DNA of 64,000 bases, from the NCBI RefSeq assembly GCF_000758705.1, contig NZ_CP009287.1:3844001-3908000 (forward strand), in the 5' to 3' direction. This document shows, one piece after another, positions 51,802 to 60,033 of the stretch. The first letter of the stretch is position 1, and every line of letters begins with the position of its first letter. The stretch is from Paenibacillus graminis (GTDB lineage: Bacteria; Bacillota; Bacilli; Paenibacillales; Paenibacillaceae). The translations under genes and the position numbers were made by a program. A model generated the notes under the pieces. The model had not been told where the DNA came from, did no database searches, and was given only the letters and a program-made list of their open reading frames with translations.

Positions 51802-52470
51802 TTATTGTTTGTCGTATTGCTTCATCAGTGCGGCCAATTCATCCTCTACCGCTTGATCCTTGCCCAGCTTCTCAAATTCGTCATCCAGCGATTTGTTGCC
51901 GGAGCTCATCTCGTTGCTGGCTTCAGCCTGTGCTTCCGCGGCCAGCATTTTGTCTTCCATCCGTTTCAGTCCTGCGGAGGCAGAATCGGAGCTGAATCCG
52001 CTCATGGCTTTGTTAATTTCCGTCTGGGCCTTGGCGGCATTGTAACGGGCAACCAGCGTCTCACGTTTGTTCTTCATCTGGGTAAGCTGTTTGCGCATTT
52101 CCTCCAGCTTGCCGCGCAGATTATCCGCAGATGCCTTATTCTGGTCAAAGCTTGCCTTGTATTCCACCAGCTTGGCTTCTGCAGCCTTCTTCTCTTCCAG
52201 AGCACGGCGTGCCAGATCGGCATTGCCTGCCTGAGCAGCGGTATGCGCCTGCTGATTGCGTTTGCTTACCAGCGCTTCCTGTTCTTCATAGAGCTGCTTG
52301 AATTTTTTCTCAATGGCGATTTGGGCGGCAACAGCTTTTTCCGCATCCTCCAAATCTTCAGTCATATCACGAATGTATTGGTCCGTCATTTTGACCGGGT
52401 CTTCAGCTTTGTCGATAATTGCATTCACATTGGACATGGTCAAATCACGCAATCTTTTAAAAATAGACAT
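51802..52470 (-). CDS. pspA: PspA/IM30-family envelope stress protein
   Basis: 222 residues, almost entirely helical. The N-terminal amphipathic helix (MSIFKRLRDLTMSNVNAII) and the following PVKMTDQYIRDMTEDLEDAE are the PspA/LiaH/Vipp1 hallmark, followed by a long coiled coil and a C-terminal region typical of the ESCRT-III-like family. It binds stressed membrane and oligomerises. No cognate liaSR/LiaF genes are nearby. It follows a LpdD-like gene by 63 bases and precedes DUF350 and DUF4178 genes. ATG 52470 with TGGAGG. Confidence 0.92.
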   Translation of the reverse strand: MSIFKRLRDLTMSNVNAIIDKAEDPVKMTDQYIRDMTEDLEDAEKAVAAQIAIEKKFKQLYEEQEALVSKRNQQAHTAAQAGNADLARRALEEKKAAEAKLVEYKASFDQNKASADNLRGKLEEMRKQLTQMKNKRETLVARYNAAKAQTEINKAMSGFSSDSASAGLKRMEDKMLAAEAQAEASNEMSSGNKSLDDEFEKLGKDQAVEDELAALMKQYDKQ

Positions 52471-52533
52471 TGGTTCATTCCTCCAAAATAAAAGTGAGTT
52501 GCTTATTTGTTATCTTCTACGCAGGGAGTGGCA

Positions 52534-52881
52534 TTATCGTTTCAAATTTTGCCCAAATAAATATTGGTCCACTTTGAGATTCACAACTTCCACAACCCGG
52601 ACTATGCCTTCCTTGCTTAAATTGTCGTAATGAATGCCCATCACCACGGTAACCGTCCGGTCAAGCGCAGCGGCAACCCGCGCGGCAATAGACTCGCAGA
52701 CCATATGCTCCTTATGATGAGGAACCGCCGACGTTGATACCTTGACGTTCCCTTCCTCCATATAAGCAGTGCTGGCGGCGCCAATGTGCCTTGCTCCTCC
52801 GCCAATCAGCAGCAGCAGGTCCCGGCCAACCTCGATAGCTGACAGTTCAATGTCACCCGGATGAAGCTGTAAAGAAGACAT
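52534..52881 (-). CDS. LpdD-like (prenylated-flavin chaperone domain) protein
   Basis: 115 residues. The blocks GRDLLLLIGGGARHIGAAS (about 19-37) and VVMGIHYDNLSKEGI (about 79-93) resemble the LpdD-like domain, found in chaperones of prenylated-FMN gallate decarboxylases and in stand-alone proteins of unknown role. No UbiD/UbiX-type decarboxylase genes are near, so its role here is probably different and linked to the PspA cluster. First gene of that cluster; ATG 52881 follows AAGGGGAG. Family assignment is from remembered motifs. Confidence 0.6.
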   Translation of the reverse strand: MSSLQLHPGDIELSAIEVGRDLLLLIGGGARHIGAASTAYMEEGNVKVSTSAVPHHKEHMVCESIAARVAAALDRTVTVVMGIHYDNLSKEGIVRVVEVVNLKVDQYLFGQNLKR

Positions 52882-52967
52882 CAGTTGCTCCCCTTTCCCA
52901 TTATATTAACCATAGTACACGAAGATATCTCAGGAAGAGAAGACTTAACCCTAAATCCTTCATTATT

Positions 52968-53900
52968 TTAGATGATGCCGCGGATTTCCTCCAGCGACGA
53001 TATGTTCTCCTCGATCATGAACTCCTGCAGCTCTTCGACAAGCGTGCTGCCAGCCCGCAAATTCATGAAGTTATAGGTGCCTACCTGAATCACTGTTGCT
53101 CCGGCCATAATGAATTCGATGATATCTGTAGCGGAGGTAATTCCCCCCATGCCAATCACCGGTATAGATACCCGCTTCGCCACCTGGTGCACCATCCGGA
53201 GCGCCACCGGTTTGATTGCAGGACCGGATAATCCGGCATACAAATTATTAAATACACTGCGGCGGCGGCGGACATCGATCTTCATGCCGGAGATCGTATT
53301 GATCAGCGAAATGGCGTCAGCGCCTTCCTCCTGGCACATTTCGGCCATTTCCGCGATATCCTCGGCGTTCGGGGACAGCTTCACAGCGAGCGGAAGCTTG
53401 GTTGCCGCTCTAACAGCACGCACTACCTCCTGTGCAGCAGGCGTTTTCACACCAAAGGCTATGCCGCCTTCCTTGACGTTGGGACAGGAAATATTCAGCT
53501 CAATCATATCCACTGCAGGTTTGCCGGCAGCGCTGCGCGCATCGGCATCCCGCTGAATCAGTTCAGCCCCCAGCACATAATCAGGCAGTGTGTTCCCGCC
53601 GAGATTCACCAAACGTGCGGTATCCAGCGTCTCCCAATAAGGAAGCTCCTTGACAATGAACGCTTCTACCCCAGGATTCTCCAGCCCTACACTATTCAGC
53701 ATGCCGGAAGCTGTCTCATAGACACGCACACCGGGATTGCCTGCCTTGGGGTTAAGGGTAAGGCCTTTGCCGGAGATGCCCCCCAGCAGGGATACATCGT
53801 ACAGCTTGCTGTATTCACGGCCGAAACCAAAGGTTCCGGAGGCCATGATGATCGGGTTCTTGAAATGAACACCCGCTATATTGGCAGTCATATTAATCAT
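52968..53900 (-). CDS. pyrD: Dihydroorotate dehydrogenase B, catalytic subunit PyrD
   Basis: 310-residue TIM-barrel flavoprotein oxidising dihydroorotate to orotate in pyrimidine synthesis. Class 1B features: [13 protein letters not shown] near residue 15, the catalytic Cys in [13 protein letters not shown] near 137, KLSPN near 170, and [10 protein letters not shown] and VGTYNF near the end. Its start lies in the end of pyrK (8-base overlap) with GAGGTG inside pyrK. Only the pyrK-pyrD part of the pathway is here; in B. subtilis these lie inside the pyr operon. Confidence 0.94.
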   Translation of the reverse strand: MINMTANIAGVHFKNPIIMASGTFGFGREYSKLYDVSLLGGISGKGLTLNPKAGNPGVRVYETASGMLNSVGLENPGVEAFIVKELPYWETLDTARLVNLGGNTLPDYVLGAELIQRDADARSAAGKPAVDMIELNISCPNVKEGGIAFGVKTPAAQEVVRAVRAATKLPLAVKLSPNAEDIAEMAEMCQEEGADAISLINTISGMKIDVRRRRSVFNNLYAGLSGPAIKPVALRMVHQVAKRVSIPVIGMGGITSATDIIEFIMAGATVIQVGTYNFMNLRAGSTLVEELQEFMIEENISSLEEIRGII

Positions 53901-54597
53901 GGAAGATCACCTCATCCGCGAGGAATACCGGACCGTCTGCGCAAGCTTTGCGCTGTCCGTCACGGCAGGAGACGCTGCACACGAGACAGGCGCCGATTCC
54001 GCAAGCCATGCGGTTCTCCAGGGACAGATACACCTTGGGTCCCTTGCCAGCCGCTTGTGCAGCTCTACCCTTCAGTTGGGCTGCTTTCAGCATCGGATGC
54101 GGCCCGCAGACAAAGATATGGTCGTAGCTGGAAAAATCCACACTGTCGAGCACCAGGCCGCCCACGTTGACTGTCAATTCAGCGGCCAGTGGGCGAAAAG
54201 CCTCGGTGCGGAACGCCTCACGGCTGAAGCCCAGATAAATATCGCTGCCCGGCAGCTCCTGTGCACAGTAGTACAGAGGGGCGATCCCGATTCCGCCGCC
54301 CACCAATGCCACTTTGCCATCGACAGCCGGAAATCCGCTGCCAAAAGGCCCTTCAAGCTCCAGGGAATCTCCAGGTTCCAGTTCAGCCAGGATTTTGGTC
54401 CCCTCACCCACCACATGATACAAAAATTCCACACCGTCGTCGTTCACCTGATGTATGCTTAGCGGTCTTGACAGCAGCGGAAAGGCTCCCCATGCCCGCA
54501 ACATGTAGAATTGCCCCATTGCACCGCCGTAATCCCCCTCTACCCGAAGGTGATACACTCCATCTGCCAGCCGCTCGTTACTAATCACCGTCGCCAC
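53893..54597 (-). CDS. pyrK: Dihydroorotate dehydrogenase electron-transfer subunit PyrK
   Basis: 234 residues: FAD-binding domain (about 1-95, SRPLSIHQV), NAD-binding domain (about 100-195, [17 protein letters not shown]) and the [2Fe-2S] cluster region [13 protein letters not shown] with a further Cys near residue 224. It passes electrons from the PyrD FMN to NAD+. GTG 54597 follows AAGGAG. A perfect FNR/CRP-like box lies 60-75 bases upstream (54657-54672). NamA is the next gene upstream on the same strand. Confidence 0.93.
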   Translation of the reverse strand: MATVISNERLADGVYHLRVEGDYGGAMGQFYMLRAWGAFPLLSRPLSIHQVNDDGVEFLYHVVGEGTKILAELEPGDSLELEGPFGSGFPAVDGKVALVGGGIGIAPLYYCAQELPGSDIYLGFSREAFRTEAFRPLAAELTVNVGGLVLDSVDFSSYDHIFVCGPHPMLKAAQLKGRAAQAAGKGPKVYLSLENRMACGIGACLVCSVSCRDGQRKACADGPVFLADEVIFHD

Positions 54598-54656
54598 GTT
54601 ATCAAGCTCCTTAAAATTTAATCTTATTAACCATGCCTTAGAAGGAACTTAAAATC

Positions 54657-54672
54657 TGTGACAAAGATCACA
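54657..54672. promoter_or_regulatory. FNR/CRP-like box upstream of pyrK-pyrD
   Basis: Perfect TGTGA-N6-TCACA, in the 96-base gap between namA and pyrK. No -10 sits at the exact class II distance; TAATAA and TAAGAT lie somewhat closer to pyrK. Confidence 0.5.
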
Positions 54673-54693
54673 TTTCCAAGGGCCGATTAGTGT

Positions 54694-55740
54694 CTATTTC
54701 CGCTTCCAGATCCCGCGTTCATAGGGCTTGGGCACATTCGACTTATCCACACCGCCAAGCGCCTCCTGGGCGTGGAGCGCCCAATAAGGATCGCTCAGCA
54801 TTCCCCGGCCTACCGCGACAAGCTCCGCCTTCTCTTCGGTGACAATCGACTGCGCCTCCGCATAGGATTCCAGGCGTCCAACTGCAATTACGGGAACTTG
54901 AAGTCCGCTGCGGATGTACTCAGCAAGATTGACCTGGTAAGCCGGTCCTGCATTAGGACCGCCATTTGATCCGATGGGTCCTTCGCCTCCTGAAGACACA
55001 TGGAACATATCCACTCCCGCAGCTTTGTAGCGGCGGCAGAACTCAAGAGCATAGGCTTCATCATATCCGCCTTCGACGTATTCTTTGGCGGATACTCTCA
55101 TAAGCAGCGGCATTTCAACAGGAAGCACTTCACGTACGGTACGGGCCACCTGTTCTCCGAACAGAAACGGGTCTGCCCCATATTCGTCTTCTCTGACATT
55201 GGTCAGCGGAGAGTGGAACTGGTGTATCAGGTACCCGTGTGCCCCGTGAAGTTCAACAGTATCAAAGCCAGCTTCTGCTGCCCGCCGCGCGCCTTCACGG
55301 TAAGCCTCAACCAGCTCTGCTATTTCTTCTGCGCTGAGCGCCCGAGGTGTCTTGGACTTGGCGTCGAATGGAATCGCTGACGGTGCAACGGGAGGCTCCG
55401 CATCCTGGGCCTTGCGGCCGGCATGACCAAGCTGGATGGCAATCTTGGCGCCTTGAGTATGTACCGCATCGGTCAGTCTCCGGTAAGCATCAATGTGCTC
55501 ATCGCTCCAGATCCCCGTATCTTGATTGGTGATCCGGCCATCCGGATGAACTCCGGTCATTTCTACAATAATGAATCCGGTACCGCCCACGGCGCGGCTT
55601 ACATAATGAACAAAATGCCATTCATTTGGGATTCCATCCTGCCGGGATACTGCGTATTGGCACATAGGGGGCATTACAACCCGATTTTTTAAGGTCAAGG
55701 CTTTTAACTCATAGGGTGCAAATAAATCCGGCATTTCCAT
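54694..55740 (-). CDS. namA: NADPH dehydrogenase NamA (Old Yellow Enzyme, YqjM-type)
   Basis: 348-residue FMN enzyme that reduces activated C=C bonds and some nitro compounds. YqjM-type markers: KNRVVMPPMCQYAV at about residues 18-31, including the redox-tuning Cys, IQLGHAGRK near 100, GFDTVELHGAHGYLIHQF with the His/His substrate pair near 164-167, and VAVGRGMLSDPYWA near 307. Full length for the class. Upstream of pyrK on the same strand but separated by 96 bases with its own regulatory box. Confidence 0.93.
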   Translation of the reverse strand: MEMPDLFAPYELKALTLKNRVVMPPMCQYAVSRQDGIPNEWHFVHYVSRAVGGTGFIIVEMTGVHPDGRITNQDTGIWSDEHIDAYRRLTDAVHTQGAKIAIQLGHAGRKAQDAEPPVAPSAIPFDAKSKTPRALSAEEIAELVEAYREGARRAAEAGFDTVELHGAHGYLIHQFHSPLTNVREDEYGADPFLFGEQVARTVREVLPVEMPLLMRVSAKEYVEGGYDEAYALEFCRRYKAAGVDMFHVSSGGEGPIGSNGGPNAGPAYQVNLAEYIRSGLQVPVIAVGRLESYAEAQSIVTEEKAELVAVGRGMLSDPYWALHAQEALGGVDKSNVPKPYERGIWKRK

Positions 55741-55916
55741 TCCTTCCTTCCCGCTGCGTTCTCATAATAGACAGGGCTTTTCCCCGTCAAATGTAGTATA
55801 CACGTATTTTCAGCATTGGAGGCATGGAGATTCAGCATAATTCTGCCTGCGGCAGGGGATAACAAGACAAGTTAGAAGTCAGCGGAGGAATTCAGTTTAA
55901 AAGGAGGCGAGACTTG

Positions 55917-56801
55917 ATGAAATGTCTGCAGATGAGCCTAAGACTGCTCATTCTGGGGAGTATCTGTCTAACACTGTACATTCCTGTGTCCCCCACTCAG
56001 CCTGCCGCCGCCTCTTCGGAGATTCGCGGGCCGATTCACCGACTGGTCAGCGGCCAGAACACTGAGGCTAATCCCAAGGATGATCAAGCCATCCCCGCAG
56101 GTTCTTCTTCCCGCAGTGCGGCACCATTGCAAAAACGCTCCAAAACACTTACCCTCAGCCAATTGCTGCGCAAATATCCTGAAACGATCAAGACCCGGGG
56201 GCCACACCGGAAACAAATCGCTCTCACGTTCGATGATGTGCCGGACCCCCGGTTCACCCCGCAGGTGCTGGACGTGCTGCGCAGGTACCATGTACATGCC
56301 ACATTTTTTGTTGTAGGCAGCCGGGCAGCGAAGCACCCGGAGCTTGTGGCAAGAATCATCAGGGAAGGCCACACCGTCGGCAATCATTCCTACAACCATC
56401 CGGAGTTCAGCAAAATCAGCGTAAATGCGTTCCGTACACAGATTATCCGCACTGAAAATATCCTCAAGACAACGGCCGGCTATAAACCTCGGCTGATCCG
56501 TCCTCCCTATGGGGACATCAGCGAACCGCAGCTGAAATGGGCTAAAGCCCACGGCTACAAGCTGGTGAACTGGAATGTGGACTCACTCGACTGGAAGGGG
56601 CTGCCTAAATCACAGGTGCGGAATAATATCATTGCGAACGCCGGCAAAGGTGCCATCATTCTTCAGCATGGCGGAGGAGGCAGGGGCAGCGATTTGCGGG
56701 GAACCATACAAGCACTGCCGGAAGTGATCAGTATCATGCGCAAAAGAGGTTATACCTTCGTTACCGTCCCGCAGATGCTTCAGATCAGCCAGGAAAAATA
56801 A
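55917..56801 (+). CDS. Polysaccharide deacetylase (NodB-domain) family protein
   Basis: 294 residues. A signal peptide or uncleaved membrane anchor spans about residues 5-32, then a linker, then the NodB domain (about 98-290). Motifs: TFDDVPD (metal Asp), HSYNHP (metal His pair), RPPYGD, WNVDSLDW and ILQHGG. These correspond to NodB motifs 1-5, so it should be active. The substrate could be peptidoglycan or another polymer. ATG 55917 follows AAGGAGGCG; the TTG three bases earlier is less likely. Confidence 0.92.
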   Translation: MKCLQMSLRLLILGSICLTLYIPVSPTQPAAASSEIRGPIHRLVSGQNTEANPKDDQAIPAGSSSRSAAPLQKRSKTLTLSQLLRKYPETIKTRGPHRKQIALTFDDVPDPRFTPQVLDVLRRYHVHATFFVVGSRAAKHPELVARIIREGHTVGNHSYNHPEFSKISVNAFRTQIIRTENILKTTAGYKPRLIRPPYGDISEPQLKWAKAHGYKLVNWNVDSLDWKGLPKSQVRNNIIANAGKGAIILQHGGGGRGSDLRGTIQALPEVISIMRKRGYTFVTVPQMLQISQEK

Positions 56802-56813
56802 ATAACAGCATAC

Positions 56814-56865
56814 AAAAAAAGGAAACGGAGACTGCCGGGCTCCGGCATGCTTCGTTTCCTTTTCG
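56814..56865. terminator. Bidirectional terminator between deacetylase and 3D-domain genes
   Basis: AAAAGGAAACG/CGTTTCCTTTT arms with a nested TGCCGG/CCGGCA stem; A and T runs at both ends serve both convergent genes. Confidence 0.9.
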
Positions 56866-56874
56866 GTCTAGAGC

Positions 56875-57543
56875 CTATTCGATCATGTACAGCTGCACAT
56901 ATTGGAAACCAAAGTCCGCAACATAGCTTTGGCTGCCGGGGATAAAGATGTCAATGCGGTTTCCCTTAATCGCGCTGCCCATGTCGGCTGCTGTAGCGAT
57001 AAACGCCTGCTTGGGCAAACCCGGATGGGAATAGCCGGTTACCAGCACCTTCGTGCCAAGCGGTATCACACTGGGATCGACTGCAATGGTGCCCAGCTTC
57101 AGCGGGTTGCCAAAATAGTCCACTGCTCCCCATTTGCCGTTCTCGCTGAGTGCGGAAGAATACGCCGATGCTTTGACCTGAAGCACTTTGTCATAGCTGT
57201 ATTCCTTACCCCAAGCCTGAACGGTGTTGGTCTGCGGTTCTACACTTAAAAGGGAGGCTTCCCCGGATTCCTTGGCTGCGGGTTCGGCAGCAGCTACGGC
57301 CTGTGTCTTTACAATGCCCGGAATAGCCAGCTTCAGGCCCGGATAAATATTATTGGCTGCAATATTGGGATTGGCGTTCATAATCTTATCCATGCTTATG
57401 CCATAATGATTGGATAAGGTATAATAGGTAGTAGCTTTTCCTGCGATATGTACGCTGTCTGCCTGTACAGGTGCTGCCTGCACCCATGTGCTGATTCCTA
57501 GCGCTGCAGCGAGTGCTGCAACCGCTCTAAATTTGATTTTCAT
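56875..57543 (-). CDS. LysM-3D-domain secreted protein (YocH-like)
   Basis: 222 residues: signal peptide to about residue 29 (VQADS), one LysM repeat (about 34-75, TYYTLSNHYGISMDKIM), a linker, and a C-terminal 3D domain (about 125-222). The 3D part has VDPSVIPLGTKVLV, and the three conserved Asp residues appear in AVDPS, ATAADMG and NRIDIFI. B. subtilis YocH has this architecture with two LysM repeats and is a WalR-controlled muralytic protein. ATG 57543 follows AAGGAGG. Three GTWACCAA boxes lie upstream. Confidence 0.9.
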   Translation of the reverse strand: MKIKFRAVAALAAALGISTWVQAAPVQADSVHIAGKATTYYTLSNHYGISMDKIMNANPNIAANNIYPGLKLAIPGIVKTQAVAAAEPAAKESGEASLLSVEPQTNTVQAWGKEYSYDKVLQVKASAYSSALSENGKWGAVDYFGNPLKLGTIAVDPSVIPLGTKVLVTGYSHPGLPKQAFIATAADMGSAIKGNRIDIFIPGSQSYVADFGFQYVQLYMIE

Positions 57544-57683
57544 AATATCCTCCTTCATTATTAGCGCAGTCCGATGGGGGTGTCCCGCTCTTCCTGCTTC
57601 ACAGTAACTCCGGACGTATGTACCTTGTATTTGCCCTGATGTGTTGTTTTGTAAAACTAACAGTTATGAATATATCACAATTT

Positions 57684-57748
57684 TGTAACCAATGCCTATG
57701 AAATTGTTACCAAACTGACAGAAATGGCATTTTGAAGCGTTACCAAAC
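57684..57748 (-). promoter_or_regulatory. Triple GTWACCAA direct repeats
   Basis: TGTAACCAA at 57684-57692, TGTTACCAA at 57705-57713 and CGTTACCAA at 57738-57746, spaced 21 and 33 bases (two and three helical turns). They lie upstream of the 3D-domain gene. TGTWA halves resemble WalR/PhoP recognition units, but spacing differs from the 11-base WalR arrangement. Confidence 0.5.
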
Positions 57749-57829
57749 GAACAATAGTTTACATATTTTTAATGAATATTTTCAATAATTCATCATTTTG
57801 AAAAAATCGAGTACAAATTCCCCGCAGAT

Positions 57830-57872
57830 TTTACACAGATTTAACATTTCTCCCTTTAGCAAATAGTAGAAT
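57830..57872 (+). promoter_or_regulatory. PHO-box promoter of ppk
   Basis: TTTACA-N5-TTAACA (57830-57846) fits a PhoP dyad of hexamers 11 bases apart, and TAGAAT (57867-57872) serves as -10, so the box occupies the -35 region. The predicted start is near 57879. Confidence 0.58.
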
Positions 57873-57912
57873 GATAGAAGAACACAAAGACATTGAAGCA
57901 CTTGGAGGGTCC

Positions 57913-60033
57913 ATGAACGTGAACGAAGAAGAAAAAAAGAATAACCATACCAGTCCGGCAACCGCTTATCTGAACCGTGATTTAAGCTGGATCGAATTTA
58001 ACCGCCGCGTTCTCCAGGAGGCGCAGGACCCGGACAATCCGCTGATGGAGCGGGCCAAATTCCTGGCGATTGTGTCCAGCAATCTGGATGAATTCATCAG
58101 TGTACGCGTGGCAGGGATTCAGGATCAGATCCGGGCCGGCTATACGAAAAAGGATTTTACCGGCTATACCCCCTCCGGTCTTTATAAACGCCTCATCAAG
58201 CGGGTCAGCAAAATTATTGCCGATCAATACCGGACATTCCGCGACATCTCCCGCAGTCTGCACAAGGAAGGCATCGTGTTCGTGAATTATGAGGACCTGA
58301 CACCGGCACAGGAACTGTCCATTGAACAGTATTACCGGGACATTATATTCCCTGTCCTGACACCCATGGCGGTCGATCAGAGCCGTCCCTTTCCGCTGGT
58401 GCACAGCCAGTTCATCTATCTTGCCGTCGTGCTGACACGCAAGGACAGCCAGGAGGAAGAGCCTTATTTTGCGATTCTGCAGATTCCATCCAATCTGCCG
58501 AGATGCATTCCCCTTCCCCACCGTTCCAACAGCAAAAAACGGCAGTTTGTTTTTATAGAAGATGTTATCCGCCATCATATCCAGACTCTGTTCAGCGGCT
58601 ACGATCCCGTTGCCGTAAGTGAATTCCGCTTAACCCGCAACTCCGACCTGACGATTGACGAGGAAGGTGCGGAGGACCTGCTTGAGGAAATTGAAAAAGA
58701 GCTGCGCAAACGGCGGCGGGGCGTCCCTGCCCGTCTGGAGGTCCAAAAGGGAATTCACCCCTATGCGCTGGAGCAGCTGCAGGCTGAATTCGAGCTTGAG
58801 GATTTTGTCTTTGAGATTGACGGGCCGCTGGATCTTGGTTTCCTGCGCGGCTTCGCCGGCAGCCTGAAGGGCTTCAGCTACCTGCATGATGCGCCGATTG
58901 AACCGCTCTATCCTGCGGAGTTTGATGAGAATGAGGATTTCTTCGAGGTGCTGCGCGAACGCGATGTGCTGGTGTACCATCCTTATGAATCCTTTGATGC
59001 GATGACCGACTTCATCACACAGGCCTCTGAAGACGAGCAGGTCATGGCGATAAAAATGACGCTGTACCGTGTCAGCGGAAATTCTCCGCTAATCAGTGCC
59101 CTCGCACTCGCCGCCGAATCCGGCAAACAGGTCACCGTAGTTGTCGAGCTGAAGGCCCGCTTCGACGAAGAGCGCAATATCGCCTGGGCGCGCAAGCTGG
59201 AGCAGTCCGGCTGCCATGTCGTGTACGGCCTGGTTGGCCTGAAGACCCATGCGAAGATCACGCTTATTGTCCGCCAGGAAGGGCTTGAACTGCGCCGCTA
59301 TGTGCATGTGGGAACAGGCAACTATAACGACAGCACGGCCAAAGCCTACACGGACCTCAGTCTGTTCACAGCGAACAACGAGATTGGCCTGGATGCTTCT
59401 GAGCTGTTCAACCAGATGACAGGCTATTCGGCCAATTATGACTGGAATGCCTTCGTTGTGGCCCCAACCAACATGAGCCTTTCGCTGCAAAAGCTGATTC
59501 TGCGCGAAGCCGAGCATGCCGCTGCCGGGCGTCCATCCCGGATCATCGCCAAAATGAACTCTCTGTCGAACCAGGAGGTCATTGACAATCTGTACAGCGC
59601 CGCCCAGGCGGGAGTGCCTATTGATCTGATTGTGCGCGGGGTCTGCTGCCTGCGGCCGGGGATAGAAGGCCTTAGTGAGCGGATTACTGTACGCAGCATT
59701 GTAGACCGTTTTCTTGAGCATTCCCGGATCTATTATTTTGAGAATGGCGGCGATCCTGAGGTCTACCTGTCCAGCGCCGATTGGATGACGCGCAATCTGA
59801 CGCGGCGCATTGAACTGATGTGCCCGGTAAAGGACCCTGTAATCCGCAAGCAGATTGTGAAAATACTTGATCTCACCCTTAAGGATAATGTGAAATCGAG
59901 CTTTCTGCAGCCAAACGGATATTACGAACGCGCAGACGACAAAAAGGCCCCTTTCCGGAGCCAGTTCGCTGCTATGGAGGTTACGCGTTGGAAGGGAAGC
60001 CGAGCTTTACCTTCAGCCCCCAAACATTCCTGA
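57913..60033 (+). CDS. ppk1: Polyphosphate kinase Ppk1
   Basis: 706 residues: N-terminal PPK_N (about 15-115, YLNRDLSWIEFNRRVLQEA), middle domain (about 120-300) and two PLD-like C-terminal catalytic domains. The autophosphorylated His is in RRYVHVGTGNYND near residue 436; Arg/His residues of the second site are in VRGVCCLRPG. The enzyme makes polyphosphate from ATP. I chose ATG 57913, preceded by GGAGGG; the in-frame ATG at 57871 lies inside the -10 box and before the predicted transcript start. The 3' end overlaps the ppx gene by 53 bases on the opposite strand. Confidence 0.94.
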   Translation: MNVNEEEKKNNHTSPATAYLNRDLSWIEFNRRVLQEAQDPDNPLMERAKFLAIVSSNLDEFISVRVAGIQDQIRAGYTKKDFTGYTPSGLYKRLIKRVSKIIADQYRTFRDISRSLHKEGIVFVNYEDLTPAQELSIEQYYRDIIFPVLTPMAVDQSRPFPLVHSQFIYLAVVLTRKDSQEEEPYFAILQIPSNLPRCIPLPHRSNSKKRQFVFIEDVIRHHIQTLFSGYDPVAVSEFRLTRNSDLTIDEEGAEDLLEEIEKELRKRRRGVPARLEVQKGIHPYALEQLQAEFELEDFVFEIDGPLDLGFLRGFAGSLKGFSYLHDAPIEPLYPAEFDENEDFFEVLRERDVLVYHPYESFDAMTDFITQASEDEQVMAIKMTLYRVSGNSPLISALALAAESGKQVTVVVELKARFDEERNIAWARKLEQSGCHVVYGLVGLKTHAKITLIVRQEGLELRRYVHVGTGNYNDSTAKAYTDLSLFTANNEIGLDASELFNQMTGYSANYDWNAFVVAPTNMSLSLQKLILREAEHAAAGRPSRIIAKMNSLSNQEVIDNLYSAAQAGVPIDLIVRGVCCLRPGIEGLSERITVRSIVDRFLEHSRIYYFENGGDPEVYLSSADWMTRNLTRRIELMCPVKDPVIRKQIVKILDLTLKDNVKSSFLQPNGYYERADDKKAPFRSQFAAMEVTRWKGSRALPSAPKHS

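Larger units (their letters stand above)
57544..57912. other. Divergent control region of the 3D-domain gene and ppk
   Basis: 369 bases. Toward the 3D gene are three direct repeats GTWACCAA (57684, 57706, 57739, plus-strand coordinates). Toward ppk is a PhoP-type box pair (57830-57846) and a TAGAAT -10 (57867-57872). AT-rich sequence lies between. Confidence 0.65.
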
